Shown one piece after another: positions 17,241 through 26,073 of a DNA stretch of 64,000 nucleotides. A model generated the notes under the pieces. It was not told the DNA's origin. It did no database searches and saw only the letters and a list, made by a program, of their open reading frames with translations. Source of the DNA: Chryseobacterium lactis (lineage in GTDB: Bacteria; Bacteroidota; Bacteroidia; Flavobacteriales; Weeksellaceae); assembly GCF_003815875.1 (NCBI RefSeq), contig NZ_CP033924.1:1984001-2048000 (forward strand), written 5' to 3'. A program made the position numbers and the translations under genes. Position 1 is the first letter of the stretch; every line of letters starts with the position of its first letter.

Positions 17241-17273
17241 ATAAGTGCCGCAGATTTTATCTACAGCACTTAT
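17241..17273 (-). terminator. Rho-independent terminator of clpB
   Basis: A 14-bp stem with two G-U pairs (ATAAGTGCTGTAGA with TCTGCGGCACTTAT on the minus strand) is followed by UUUUUAAU. It lies 42 nt past the clpB stop codon. Confidence 0.8.
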
Positions 17274-17314
17274 CTACAAAAATTAATGTATATGAAAAAA
17301 ACTACTTTATTCTT

Positions 17315-19909
17315 TTATTTTTCAGTGGGTCTGAATACCAGTCCTGTTTCTACAAAATAATCCAGCGTAATTCTGTCGCCATCATTGACATTTCCTGCAA
17401 GGATTTCTTTTGACAGCTTGTTTAATACCTCCTGTTGGATCACTCTTTTTAAAGGTCTGGCTCCGAATGCAGGATCATATCCCTTATCCATCAGATAATC
17501 TACCGCATCCTGAGTAAATGTCATGATGATATTTCTCTTAGCCAGCATATCGTTGAATCCTCTCAGTTGGTACTGAACGATTTTTCCAATTTCTTTTTTT
17601 CTTAAAGGCTGGAACAATACAATCTCATCAATTCTGTTCAGGAACTCCGGACGTAAAGTCTGTTTCAAAAGATCGAAAACCTCTTCTTTTGTTTTGTCCA
17701 CAATTTCATCCTGGTTTTCCTCAGTCAGATTTTCAAAATTCTCCTGAATAAGGTGCGAGCCTAAGTTCGAAGTCATGATGATGATTGAGTTTTTAAAGTT
17801 GACCACACGTCCTTTGTTATCAGTAAGACGCCCATCATCCAAAACCTGAAGTAAGGTGTTGAAAACATCAGGGTGAGCTTTTTCAATCTCATCCAAAAGC
17901 ACAACCGAATAAGGTCTTCTTCTTACGGCTTCAGTCAATTGTCCACCTTCGTCATAGCCGACGTATCCCGGAGGCGCTCCAACTAATCTGGAAACACTGT
18001 GACGTTCCTGATATTCACTCATATCAATTCTGGTCATATTGTTTTCATCATCGAATAAAAATTCTGCCAGTGCCTTTGCCAGCTCCGTTTTACCAACACC
18101 CGTTGTACCAAGGAATAAGAATGATCCGATTGGTTTTTTATCATCACTTAAACCGGCTCTGTTTCTTCTTATGGCATCTGCAACAGCTTCTATTGCCTCA
18201 TCCTGTCCTACAACTCTGTGGTGAAGTTCAGTTTCCAGGCTTAATAATTTATCTCTTTCTGATTGTAATAATTTCGTTACAGGAATTCCAGTCCATTTAC
18301 CGATAACTTCAGAAATATTTTCAGCAGTAACCTCCTCTTTGATAAGCTCATTCTGATGATTCTGCATTTCCAGTTCTACTTTAGAGAGCTCTTCTTCTTT
18401 TTCACGGAGTTTTCCATATTGGATCTCCGCTACTTTTGCATAGTCACCGGACCTGGAGGCTCTTTCTGCCTCATGTTTCAACGATTCAATCTCTTTTTTG
18501 ATCTGAGTTAAATCTTCACTTTTTTGTTTCTCTTTCAACCATTTGGCATTGATATCATTTCTTTGCTCAGAAATTTTAGCAATATCTTCTTTCAAATGAT
18601 CAATTTTGGTTTGGTTACCTTCTCTTGAAATGGCAGCCAACTCAATTTCCAGCTGCATTAATCTTCTGTCCAGAACATCAAGTTCTTCCGGTTTTGAATT
18701 GATTTCCATTCTTAATTTAGCAGAAGCTTCATCAATAAGGTCAATCGCTTTATCCGGTAAAAATCGGTCTGAAATATATCGTTGTGACATTTCCACGGCA
18801 GCAATGATCGCTTCATCTTTGATTCTTACTTTGTGGTGTGCCTCATATTTATCTTTAATACCACGAAGAATGGAAATTGCAGATTCAGTATCCGGTTCTT
18901 CCACCATTACCTTCTGGAAACGTCTTTCTAATGCTTTGTCTTTTTCGAAATATTTTTGATATTCATTCAAAGTAGTGGCTCCAATCGCTCTTAATTCACC
19001 TCTTGCAAGGGCTGGTTTCAAAATGTTGGCCGCATCCATCGCGCCTTCACCACCACCGGCACCTACAAGGGTATGAATCTCATCAATGAAGAGAATAATC
19101 TGACCGTCGGATTTGATGACTTCATTCACTACAGATTTCAAACGCTCTTCAAATTCACCTTTATATTTTGCTCCGGCGATCAATGCTCCCATATCCAATG
19201 AATACAGGGTTTTATCCATCAGGTTTTCAGGAATATCACCACTGATAATTCTGTGGGCAATTCCTTCTGCGATAGCTGTTTTACCTACACCCGGTTCCCC
19301 GATAAGGATCGGGTTGTTTTTTGTTCTTCTGGAAAGGATCTGTAAAACCCTCCTGATTTCTTCATCACGTCCTATTACCGGATCCAGTTTTCCCTCAGCT
19401 GCTAATTCATTAAAGTTTTTAGCATATTTATTTAAAGACTGGTAGGTTTCTTCTGAACTTGCAGAGGTTGCCTTACTTCCTTTTCTTAATTCTTTAATCC
19501 CTCCTTCCAATAGGCTTTTGGTAACACCCATGTCTTTTAACATTTTGGAAACTTCAGAGCTTGTTTCTAAAAGAGATAGCCACAAATGCTCAATCGTTAC
19601 ATATTCGTCGCCCATTTTTTTAGCAATATTGGGCGCGTCCAGTAACACTTTGTTGGCCGATTGTGAAAGGTAAATATTGCCTCCCTGTACTTTGGGAAGT
19701 TTTTCTAAATTTTCACGGTTTCGCTCTCTTACAAGATTAGCATCTGCTTCAGATTTTTTTAGTAAGAAAGGCGATATATTTTCATCTACCTGAAAGATTC
19801 CTTCCAGGATATGTTGCGGTTCGATACTTTGGTTACCCAATTCCATGGCTACCTGCTGAGCGGCCTGGATGGCTTCCTGTGATTTTACAGTATATTGGTT
19901 TAAGTTCAT
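17315..19909 (-). CDS. clpB: ATP-dependent disaggregase ClpB
   Basis: An 864-residue protein of full family length. Domains are the Clp N-terminal repeat (1-145), the first AAA+ module with GEPGVGKTA (about residue 205), and the long coiled-coil middle domain (about 410-525). The second AAA+ module has GTTGVGKTE (about residue 610), and a C-terminal D2-small domain ends the protein. The middle domain identifies it as ClpB rather than ClpA or ClpC. It extracts polypeptides from aggregates together with DnaK. It forms a single-gene unit with its own terminator, read away from the TetR gene. Confidence 0.97.
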   Translation of the reverse strand: MNLNQYTVKSQEAIQAAQQVAMELGNQSIEPQHILEGIFQVDENISPFLLKKSEADANLVRERNRENLEKLPKVQGGNIYLSQSANKVLLDAPNIAKKMGDEYVTIEHLWLSLLETSSEVSKMLKDMGVTKSLLEGGIKELRKGSKATSASSEETYQSLNKYAKNFNELAAEGKLDPVIGRDEEIRRVLQILSRRTKNNPILIGEPGVGKTAIAEGIAHRIISGDIPENLMDKTLYSLDMGALIAGAKYKGEFEERLKSVVNEVIKSDGQIILFIDEIHTLVGAGGGEGAMDAANILKPALARGELRAIGATTLNEYQKYFEKDKALERRFQKVMVEEPDTESAISILRGIKDKYEAHHKVRIKDEAIIAAVEMSQRYISDRFLPDKAIDLIDEASAKLRMEINSKPEELDVLDRRLMQLEIELAAISREGNQTKIDHLKEDIAKISEQRNDINAKWLKEKQKSEDLTQIKKEIESLKHEAERASRSGDYAKVAEIQYGKLREKEEELSKVELEMQNHQNELIKEEVTAENISEVIGKWTGIPVTKLLQSERDKLLSLETELHHRVVGQDEAIEAVADAIRRNRAGLSDDKKPIGSFLFLGTTGVGKTELAKALAEFLFDDENNMTRIDMSEYQERHSVSRLVGAPPGYVGYDEGGQLTEAVRRRPYSVVLLDEIEKAHPDVFNTLLQVLDDGRLTDNKGRVVNFKNSIIIMTSNLGSHLIQENFENLTEENQDEIVDKTKEEVFDLLKQTLRPEFLNRIDEIVLFQPLRKKEIGKIVQYQLRGFNDMLAKRNIIMTFTQDAVDYLMDKGYDPAFGARPLKRVIQQEVLNKLSKEILAGNVNDGDRITLDYFVETGLVFRPTEK

Positions 19910-20268
19910 ATTTTATATATTTTTGGTCAAGATTTGTTCAACGTTTAGTTCTAAAAAACATCAAGAAACTAAATTTTCAGGCTCAGTTTCTTAATGCCAT
20001 CAATTATTTAATCATTTATTCGATGACTGTACCGCAAAAACTGTTCAATTATTAAATTTACAAAAAATATGGACAAAATTTCCGAATTTAGTATTTTTAA
20101 CGGAAATTTAACTTGACAAAATTTCCGATTCTTTAAATTTTTCTTTAAAATCCATGAACAAAAAGTCATAGTGGGATGAATTCTAATTTTTCAACTTAGA
20201 ATTTTGTCTATTCTCTTGTTAAATTTCAACGTATTATTTTCAGAATACCTATTTTTGCATTTTTACAG
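19910..20268. other. Intergenic region between clpB and the TetR gene
   Basis: About 360 nt with no gene. It must hold the divergent promoters. The clearest structure is a 14-nt direct repeat (GACAAAATTTCCGA at 20072 and 20115, 43 bp apart). An inverted half copy (CGGAAATTT, 20101) lies between them. I cannot assign a regulator. Confidence 0.45.
20250..20257 (+). promoter_or_regulatory. Candidate -7 element of the TetR gene
   Basis: TATTTTTG fits TAnnTTTG and lies 11 nt before the ATG at 20269, implying a very short leader. A good -33 element is not visible. Confidence 0.45.
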
Positions 20269-20847
20269 ATGGAACTTAAAGAAAAACAAAGAAAAATATT
20301 AGATGTAGCAGTAGAGCTTTTTAAAGAGAAAGGCTATATGGGAAGCTCTGTGAGAGACCTTGCTACAAAACTTAATATTAAAGCCGCTTCATTATATGCA
20401 CACATCCGTTCAAAGGAAGAAATTCTGGAATGGATTTGTTTTGGCATTGCACAGGAGTTTTTCGATGAGCTTCAGGAAGTAAAAAATACAGATATGGCTC
20501 CGAAAGAAAAACTGAATCTTTTTATTGATAAACATTTATCGGTTGTTCTTAAAAACCGAGATGTTACCCATATTTATTCTAATGAATGGCGACATTTAGA
20601 GGAAAGACTTCCCGAATTTGTTGAATTAAGAAAAAATTATCAACAAGAGGTTGAAGCATTGATTTCTGAAATTTATCAGGCTGAAAATTGGGAATTAAGA
20701 TCATCTGCTTTTACCACAAGATTTATTCTTCATACTTTAAATAATTCCTATTTCTGGTTCAAAAAAAATATTAAATCGGGTTCCGATATTACTGATGAAA
20801 TTAGGGATAAAGTTCTTTTCGGGTTATTAGGAAATGAAAACAGATAA
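20269..20847 (+). CDS. TetR/AcrR-family regulator, probable paa repressor
   Basis: A 192-residue protein. The N-terminal helix-turn-helix (residues 5-50, LFKEKGYMGSSVRDLATKL followed by KAASLYAHIRSKEEIL) is typical of TetR proteins. The C-terminal helical domain would bind the ligand. It lies directly before the phenylacetate operon, and TetR proteins (PaaR) control paa genes in several bacteria, with phenylacetyl-CoA as inducer. A palindrome at the paaK promoter is a candidate operator. The gene overlaps the next one by 14 nt. The assignment as paa regulator is contextual. Confidence 0.85.
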   Translation: MELKEKQRKILDVAVELFKEKGYMGSSVRDLATKLNIKAASLYAHIRSKEEILEWICFGIAQEFFDELQEVKNTDMAPKEKLNLFIDKHLSVVLKNRDVTHIYSNEWRHLEERLPEFVELRKNYQQEVEALISEIYQAENWELRSSAFTTRFILHTLNNSYFWFKKNIKSGSDITDEIRDKVLFGLLGNENR

Positions 20848-21544
20848 GAGTTTATCGATTTTTACTCACTTTTTAAAATTTGTACATCACCCCAGTATAA
20901 ATAAAAGTTCAAATCCAATTGTCAAAAATTTGTTGCAACTTTTATTATTGTTCTTTTTGGGTTTAATAATAAGGTTTTTAATTGCATTTCTTCGACCTTA
21001 TTTTATAGATGCACCCATGAAAGATAATTTAACAAGCTATGAAATAAGTATATTTGAAGTTTTTTTAACATGTTTATTGGTGCCATTACTAGAAGAATTA
21101 GCATTTAGATTACCATTATATTTTTCTAAAATAAATTTATCGATATCAACTACAATTATATCATTCTTTATAGTAAACAGATTTTTTCATTTAGAAGATC
21201 AGTATGATTTAAAGAATGACTTTTTTTTTAGAGTTTTGATAGCGTATTTATTAGGATTTTTAATGTGGTTAATTGTCAAAAATTATGGTAAATTTTTTGA
21301 GGATTTTTATCATAAAAGGTTAGGAATTATAGTTTATAGTTATTCTTTATTTTTTGCTTTTATGCATATTGCTAATTATGAAGTAAGTTCAAATTATTTG
21401 CTAACATCACTATTTATAATCATTCCACATTTTATTTCTGGACTTATATTAAGTTTTGTTAGATTGAATTATGGATTTTTTTATTCTTTATTCTTGCATA
21501 TTTTAAACAATTCATTGCCTTTTATAATTCTTTCAATTATTTAG
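20834..21544 (+). CDS. CPBP-family intramembrane protease-like protein
   Basis: A 236-residue, strongly hydrophobic protein with about seven membrane segments. The CPBP (Abi/CAAX protease-like) motif EExxxR is present as LLEELAFRLPL, and a late His (LFLHILNN) fits the family's last motif. The AT content is visibly higher than in its neighbours. It overlaps the TetR gene by 14 nt and precedes the paaK promoter. It has no obvious link to phenylacetate degradation and may be an acquired gene sharing the regulator transcript. Confidence 0.75.
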   Translation: MKTDKSLSIFTHFLKFVHHPSINKSSNPIVKNLLQLLLLFFLGLIIRFLIAFLRPYFIDAPMKDNLTSYEISIFEVFLTCLLVPLLEELAFRLPLYFSKINLSISTTIISFFIVNRFFHLEDQYDLKNDFFFRVLIAYLLGFLMWLIVKNYGKFFEDFYHKRLGIIVYSYSLFFAFMHIANYEVSSNYLLTSLFIIIPHFISGLILSFVRLNYGFFYSLFLHILNNSLPFIILSII

Positions 21545-21577
21545 AATCATTCAAAATATGACGAAAATCATAAAAAT

Positions 21578-21608
21578 TTTGTCAGCTTGCAAAATCTTTT
21601 TAAATTTA
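21578..21608 (+). promoter_or_regulatory. paa operon promoter
   Basis: TTTG (21578-21581), a 19-nt spacer, then TAAATTTA (21601-21608), one base off TAnnTTTG. The expected start of transcription is near 21613-21615, inside the palindrome at 21612. This favours the second ATG (21634) as the paaK start. Confidence 0.65.
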
Positions 21609-21611
21609 CAC

Positions 21612-21625
21612 CTAACAAATGTTAG
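21612..21625 (+). promoter_or_regulatory. Palindromic operator candidate at paaK
   Basis: CTAACAAATGTTAG has perfect 6-bp arms around a 2-nt centre and covers the predicted transcription start. It has the same 14-nt geometry as the PaaR site I recall from Thermus (CNAACGNNCGTTNG), with A/T in place of the inner G/C. It is probably bound by the TetR protein at 20269. Confidence 0.55.
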
Positions 21626-21633
21626 TTAGTTTT

Positions 21634-22950
21634 ATGGATTTTTCAGTTGAATATCTGGAGCTGGGTCAATTGAGACAGCTTCAATCCGACCGGTTAGTAA
21701 GCCTGATGGGTTATCTGAACGAGAATTCGGAATTTTATAGAAGAAAGTTTGATGAATTACAGATCTCTCCACAGGATATAAGGTCAATTGAAGATATTAC
21801 GAAACTTCCGATTACTTACAAACAGGATTTAAGAGATAATTATCCTTTTGGATTATTTACCGTTCCGAAAAGCGAATTGCAGAGAATTCACTGTTCAAGC
21901 GGTACAACCGGTAAACCGACTGTGGTAGGATATACCAAAGAAGATGTAGATCTTTTCAGTGAAGTGGTAGCACGATCTTTACATGCCGCAGGAGCAAGAC
22001 CGGGAATGCAGTTGCATAATGCTTATGGATATGGGATTTTCACAGGAGGCTTGGGGCTTCACTACGGAGCCGAAAAACTTGGAATGAGTGTTCTTCCTAT
22101 TTCAGGAGGAATGACTGCCAGACAGGTGGATCTGATTATAGATTTTAAACCGGAGGTAATCTGCTGTTCGCCATCATATGCTTTAACTATTGCTGATGAA
22201 TTCGCTAACAGAGGAATTTCTGCCGATGAAATCAGTCTTAAATATGCCGTATTGGGTTCAGAGCCCTGGACGGAAATTATAAGAAGTCATATTGAAGAAA
22301 GATTAGGTGTTCATGCCACCAATATTTATGGATTAAGTGAAATTATCGGTCCCGGAGTTTCGATGGAGGATTTTGAGGAGAAAGGGGGATCTTACATCTG
22401 GGAAGATCATTTTTATCCCGAAATTTTAGATCCTATAACCAAACAACCGGTTCCTTTCGGTGAAGAAGGCGTATTGGTGATTACCACATTAACGAAAAAA
22501 GCAATGCCGCTTCTGCGTTACTGGACCAATGACATTACCAGTCTTTATTATGATGAAAATGCTAAAAAGACAATGGTGAAAATGAAACCTATTGTCGGAA
22601 GAGCTGATGATATGCTGATTGTAAGAGGAGTAAATGTGTATCCAAGTCAGATTGAAGAGGCATTCTCTCACGTAAAAGGGGTGGTTCCTAATTATTACTT
22701 AACACCAATTGAAAAAGAACATATGTGTGTCGCCTTAGATATTGATGTTGAAATAGACGATGAACTGGTCAATGCACAAAAAATAGAAGCAAATACCGAT
22801 GATTATTTTAATTTTGTCGGAAGCTTCGGGAAAAATATAGAAAACGAAATAAAAAAGAGGGTAGGAATCACCACAAAAGTGAAAGTTCATGCTCAGGACA
22901 GTTTGCCGAAGTGCGAAGGTGGAAAAATTAATAGAATACTAAAAAAATAA
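21634..22950 (+). CDS. paaK: Phenylacetate-CoA ligase
   Basis: An adenylate-forming enzyme that activates phenylacetate to phenylacetyl-CoA, the first step of the pathway. Visible signatures are the phosphate-binding HCSSGTTGKPTVVGY, the YGLSEIIGPG motif, and the C-terminal lid with GRADDMLIVRGVNVYPSQIEE and a Lys near the end. From the chosen start it has 438 residues, the usual length. An in-frame ATG at 21619 lies inside the palindrome at the transcription start, so 21634 is preferred. Its stop overlaps the paaE start by one base. Confidence 0.95.
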   Translation: MDFSVEYLELGQLRQLQSDRLVSLMGYLNENSEFYRRKFDELQISPQDIRSIEDITKLPITYKQDLRDNYPFGLFTVPKSELQRIHCSSGTTGKPTVVGYTKEDVDLFSEVVARSLHAAGARPGMQLHNAYGYGIFTGGLGLHYGAEKLGMSVLPISGGMTARQVDLIIDFKPEVICCSPSYALTIADEFANRGISADEISLKYAVLGSEPWTEIIRSHIEERLGVHATNIYGLSEIIGPGVSMEDFEEKGGSYIWEDHFYPEILDPITKQPVPFGEEGVLVITTLTKKAMPLLRYWTNDITSLYYDENAKKTMVKMKPIVGRADDMLIVRGVNVYPSQIEEAFSHVKGVVPNYYLTPIEKEHMCVALDIDVEIDDELVNAQKIEANTDDYFNFVGSFGKNIENEIKKRVGITTKVKVHAQDSLPKCEGGKINRILKK

Positions 22951-24035
22951 TGAATTCATTTTATAAACTTAAAACTGTAAAGGTTCAGAAGGATACTTCA
23001 GACGCTGTGAATGTAGCGGTGGAGATTCCTGAAGAACTGAAAGACAAGTTCAGGTTCAAACAAGGACAGTACCTCAATTTCCGAATGATGATCAACGGAA
23101 ATGAAGAAAGACGTTCTTACTCTATCTGTAATGCTCCAAGTGAAAAAAGCAATACCCTGGAAGTTTTGGTAAAATTACTGGAAAACGGAAAGGTATCAGG
23201 ATATTTCAATGAGCATCTTCATATGGATGAAATGCTGGAAGTAATGCCTCCAATGGGTGGTTTCAACACTTCTTATCACCCGACTAACGTAAAAACATAT
23301 GTTGGTTTGGCTGCCGGAAGTGGAATTACACCGGTTTTATCTAATATCAAAGAAAGTCTTTACCAGGAACCTAACAGTAATGCTTATCTGTTTTACAGTA
23401 ACAGAAGCATGAATCATGTTTTAAGAAAATCAGAAATTGATAAGCTGGTAGAGCAGTTCAATGGAAGGCTTAAAGTGATTTATCTGGTAAGTCGTGAAAA
23501 GCATGAAGATCCGGTTTTTGAAGGAAGAATTTCTGCAGAAAAATTAGACCAGCTGTTTGAAAGGTATACAGAGATCGATGTAAAAGAAGCAACATATTTC
23601 ATTTGTGGTCCTTCAGAGATGATTAAAGGGATTGCAGATTATTTAAAGAAAGATAAAAAAGTACCGGCAATTCAGGTTTTATTTGAATATTTCACCGCTC
23701 CTGACGAAGAGAATACGAAGGAGATGAGTGATGAATTCAAAGCGATTGCCAATATCGAAAGTATGGTAACGGTCATTATTGATGATGATGAATATTCGTT
23801 CCACCTTAATTCTAAAAAAGAGAGTATCTTAGATAAAGCATTGAAAGACAATCTTCCTGTACCTTTCGCATGTAAAGGAGGTGTTTGTTGTACGTGTAAA
23901 GCGGAAGTTTTAGAAGGAGAAGTTTTTATGGAGAAAAACTACGCACTTACCGAAGACGAAGTAGCCAGAGGTTATGTTCTTACCTGTCAATGTCACCCGA
24001 CAACGAATGTGGTGATGCTTAATTATGATGTTTAA
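22950..24035 (+). CDS. paaE: Phenylacetyl-CoA epoxidase reductase subunit
   Basis: A 361-residue reductase that feeds electrons from NAD(P)H to the PaaABC oxygenase. The N-terminal FAD domain has RRSYSICNAP (about residue 55), the NAD(P)-binding region has GLAAGSGITP and FICGP, and the C-terminal plant-type 2Fe-2S ferredoxin domain has CKGGVCCTC plus a distal Cys (TCQCHP). It is coupled to paaK by the overlapping TAATG. Confidence 0.95.
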   Translation: MNSFYKLKTVKVQKDTSDAVNVAVEIPEELKDKFRFKQGQYLNFRMMINGNEERRSYSICNAPSEKSNTLEVLVKLLENGKVSGYFNEHLHMDEMLEVMPPMGGFNTSYHPTNVKTYVGLAAGSGITPVLSNIKESLYQEPNSNAYLFYSNRSMNHVLRKSEIDKLVEQFNGRLKVIYLVSREKHEDPVFEGRISAEKLDQLFERYTEIDVKEATYFICGPSEMIKGIADYLKKDKKVPAIQVLFEYFTAPDEENTKEMSDEFKAIANIESMVTVIIDDDEYSFHLNSKKESILDKALKDNLPVPFACKGGVCCTCKAEVLEGEVFMEKNYALTEDEVARGYVLTCQCHPTTNVVMLNYDV

Positions 24036-24037
24036 TA

Positions 24038-24111
24038 GAATTTGAAAATGTGCTAATGTGTTAATTTGAAAATTAATTGATGCATTCTCAGATTTTCAAA
24101 TTTTCAAATTC
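24038..24111. repeat. Intercistronic inverted repeat, AATTTGAAAAT type
   Basis: GAATTTGAAAAT (24038-24049) pairs 12/12 with 24100-24111. AATTTGAAAAT (24063-24073) pairs 11/11 with 24092-24102. The whole gap between paaE and paaA is made of this phrase and its complement. It belongs to the series of paa intercistronic repeats. Confidence 0.75.
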
Positions 24112-24118
24112 AAAAATT

Positions 24119-25057
24119 ATGGATTTAGAAAAATTTGTTCAATACGTTCACGAAGAAAATAAAGTAGAACCAAAAGATGTAATGCCCGATGATTACAGAA
24201 AATTATTGGTTCGTCAGATTTCACAGCACGCGCATTCTGAAATTGTAGGAATGTTGCCGGAAGCGAACTGGATTTCCAGAGCGCCTTCATTAAGAAGAAA
24301 AATGGCACTTCTGGCTAAAGTTCAGGATGAGGCAGGACATGGTTTATACCTTTATTCTGCAACAGAAACTTTAGGCGACGGAAGCATCAGAGCAGACAGA
24401 GATGCAACTTACGATGATATGTTGGAAGGGAAAGCAAAATATTCAAGTATTTTCAATTATCCGACATTAAGCTGGGCTGATATTGGTGCTATCGGCTGGT
24501 TGGTAGATGGTGCAGCCATTATGAACCAGGTAATGCTGATGGGGAACTCTTACGGTCCTTATTCAAGAGCGATGGTGAAAATCTGTAAAGAAGAATCATT
24601 TCACCAAAGACAAGGATATGAGATTCTGATGGCGCTTTGCCGTGGTACCAAACAACAGAAAGAAATGGCTCAGGCTTCATTAAACCGTTTTTGGTGGCCA
24701 GCTTTAATGATGTTCGGACCCAACGATGACAGTTCACCAAACTCGAAAATCTCTATGAATTACAGAGTGAAAAGAGAAAGTAATGACAGCCTTCGTCAGA
24801 GATTTATCGATGTTACCGTTTCTCAGGCTGAATTCTTAGGATTAACAATTCCGGATAAAGACCTGAAATGGAATGAGGAAAGACAACATTACGATTTCGG
24901 AGAACTTCCTTGGGGTGAGTTTATGGAAATTTTAAAAGGAAACGGACCTTGTAATAAAAAGCGTATCGAAACGAAGAGAAAGGCTCAGAGAGAGAATTCC
25001 TGGGTAAAAGAAGCAGCGATTGCTTTTGCAGAAAAACAAAACGAAAAAGTAAACTAA
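24119..25057 (+). CDS. paaA: Phenylacetyl-CoA epoxidase catalytic subunit
   Basis: A 312-residue di-iron oxygenase subunit that forms ring-1,2-epoxyphenylacetyl-CoA. The iron ligands lie in the helical core, seen as [10 protein letters not shown] and [11 protein letters not shown] (ExxH pairs). The ATG at 24119 gives the normal N-terminus ([10 protein letters not shown]); upstream in-frame TTG codons fall in the repeat region and are not used. It works with PaaB, PaaC and PaaE. Confidence 0.96.
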   Translation: MDLEKFVQYVHEENKVEPKDVMPDDYRKLLVRQISQHAHSEIVGMLPEANWISRAPSLRRKMALLAKVQDEAGHGLYLYSATETLGDGSIRADRDATYDDMLEGKAKYSSIFNYPTLSWADIGAIGWLVDGAAIMNQVMLMGNSYGPYSRAMVKICKEESFHQRQGYEILMALCRGTKQQKEMAQASLNRFWWPALMMFGPNDDSSPNSKISMNYRVKRESNDSLRQRFIDVTVSQAEFLGLTIPDKDLKWNEERQHYDFGELPWGEFMEILKGNGPCNKKRIETKRKAQRENSWVKEAAIAFAEKQNEKVN

Positions 25058-25064
25058 GAAATTA

Positions 25065-25667
25065 ATGAAAATCTTATTTCAGGTATTATTTTTCTTTATT
25101 ATCACAATCTTGAAAGGACAGGACATAGACAAGCTTGCAAGTATCCCTGTTAGTATAGAAAATAAGAAGGAAATAAGAATTTATCAAGGTTCCGGAATTA
25201 CAAACGGGGGAAAAGTTTTCAGAATTTATCAAGAAAAGGGCGAGAATTGGAAAGCTGAAGTGATACAGTGGCGTTTACCTTATCATATAAGTAAAGATGA
25301 ATCTGAAATTATACCAGCCAAAGTTATTCAACTGAAATCTAAAGATATTCTTGAAAAAGCTTTTGTTACGTTAGAAGCAATGAATATCGGTTATCTTCCT
25401 AACGAAGATCTTTTCAGATATAAGATGTCCCGATCAAAGGCAGTATATGACAATGATGAAAAAGGATATGTACTGTTTACAAGGGAATACAGTGTTACGG
25501 ACGGAGTAGATTTTTTAGTAAAATACAAATCAGATAATAGAGAGAATGAATTTCATTATTCTAATCCTGAAAGTTATTTAAAAGATACTCCAGGAATTGA
25601 TGAATATGAAAGTTTCATTAAAATATTAAAATATGTTGAAGATAATTTCAACATCAAATTAGATTAA
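25065..25667 (+). CDS. Exported hypothetical protein inside the paa operon
   Basis: A 200-residue protein with a signal peptide (MKILFQVLFFFIITILKGQD); I do not recognise the rest. It begins 7 nt after paaA and ends 16 nt before paaB, so it is co-transcribed and splits the normally contiguous paaA-paaB pair. The mature part is lysine- and glutamate-rich with short beta-like stretches. An accessory envelope role is possible, but nothing in the sequence shows one. Confidence 0.7.
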   Translation: MKILFQVLFFFIITILKGQDIDKLASIPVSIENKKEIRIYQGSGITNGGKVFRIYQEKGENWKAEVIQWRLPYHISKDESEIIPAKVIQLKSKDILEKAFVTLEAMNIGYLPNEDLFRYKMSRSKAVYDNDEKGYVLFTREYSVTDGVDFLVKYKSDNRENEFHYSNPESYLKDTPGIDEYESFIKILKYVEDNFNIKLD

Positions 25668-25683
25668 AAAATAAAATAAGATA

Positions 25684-25965
25684 ATGAGTCAATTAGATGT
25701 GTGGGAAGTGTTTATTCAGACTAAACCGGGATTATCTCACAAACACGTTGGAATTGTACAGGCGCCAACAGCAGAAATGGCTTTACAAAACGCAAGAGAC
25801 GTTTATACAAGAAGAAAAGAAGGAACTTCTGTTTGGGTCGTTCCAAGTAAGTATATTGTGACTTCAGAAGGAATAGACAAAGAAGCTTTCTTCGATCCGG
25901 CTGATGATAAATTATACCGTCACCCGACTTTCTACGATATTCCAAACGATGTAAAAAATATGTAA
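25684..25965 (+). CDS. paaB: Phenylacetyl-CoA epoxidase subunit PaaB
   Basis: A 93-residue subunit with the family's conserved start (LDVWEVFIQTKPGLSHKHVG). It also has the ALQNARDVYTRR helix and the WVVPSKYI strand. PaaB bridges PaaAC heterodimers into the active epoxidase. Length and motifs match the family. Confidence 0.95.
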   Translation: MSQLDVWEVFIQTKPGLSHKHVGIVQAPTAEMALQNARDVYTRRKEGTSVWVVPSKYIVTSEGIDKEAFFDPADDKLYRHPTFYDIPNDVKNM

Positions 25966-25983
25966 TTAAGAATATGACTTAGG

Positions 25984-26049
25984 AGATAATAGACGAATAG
26001 ATAAAAGACGTTAAAGTTTACCTATCTATTATCTATCCATCTATTATCT
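25984..26049. repeat. Intercistronic inverted repeat, ATCTATT type
   Basis: AGATAATAGA (25984-25993) is complementary to TCTATTATCT, which occurs twice as a 15-bp direct repeat (26025-26034 and 26040-26049). AATAGAT phrases fill the rest of the paaB-paaC gap. It uses a different phrase set from the neighbouring gaps but the same inverted layout. Confidence 0.65.
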
Positions 26050-26073
26050 ATTGGTCTTTAAATCTACTAAACA

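Noticed and set aside
24077..24118. Longer PaaA start at an upstream TTG
   Set aside because: The extra residues are encoded by the intercistronic repeat, and the ATG at 24119 gives the conserved PaaA N-terminus.
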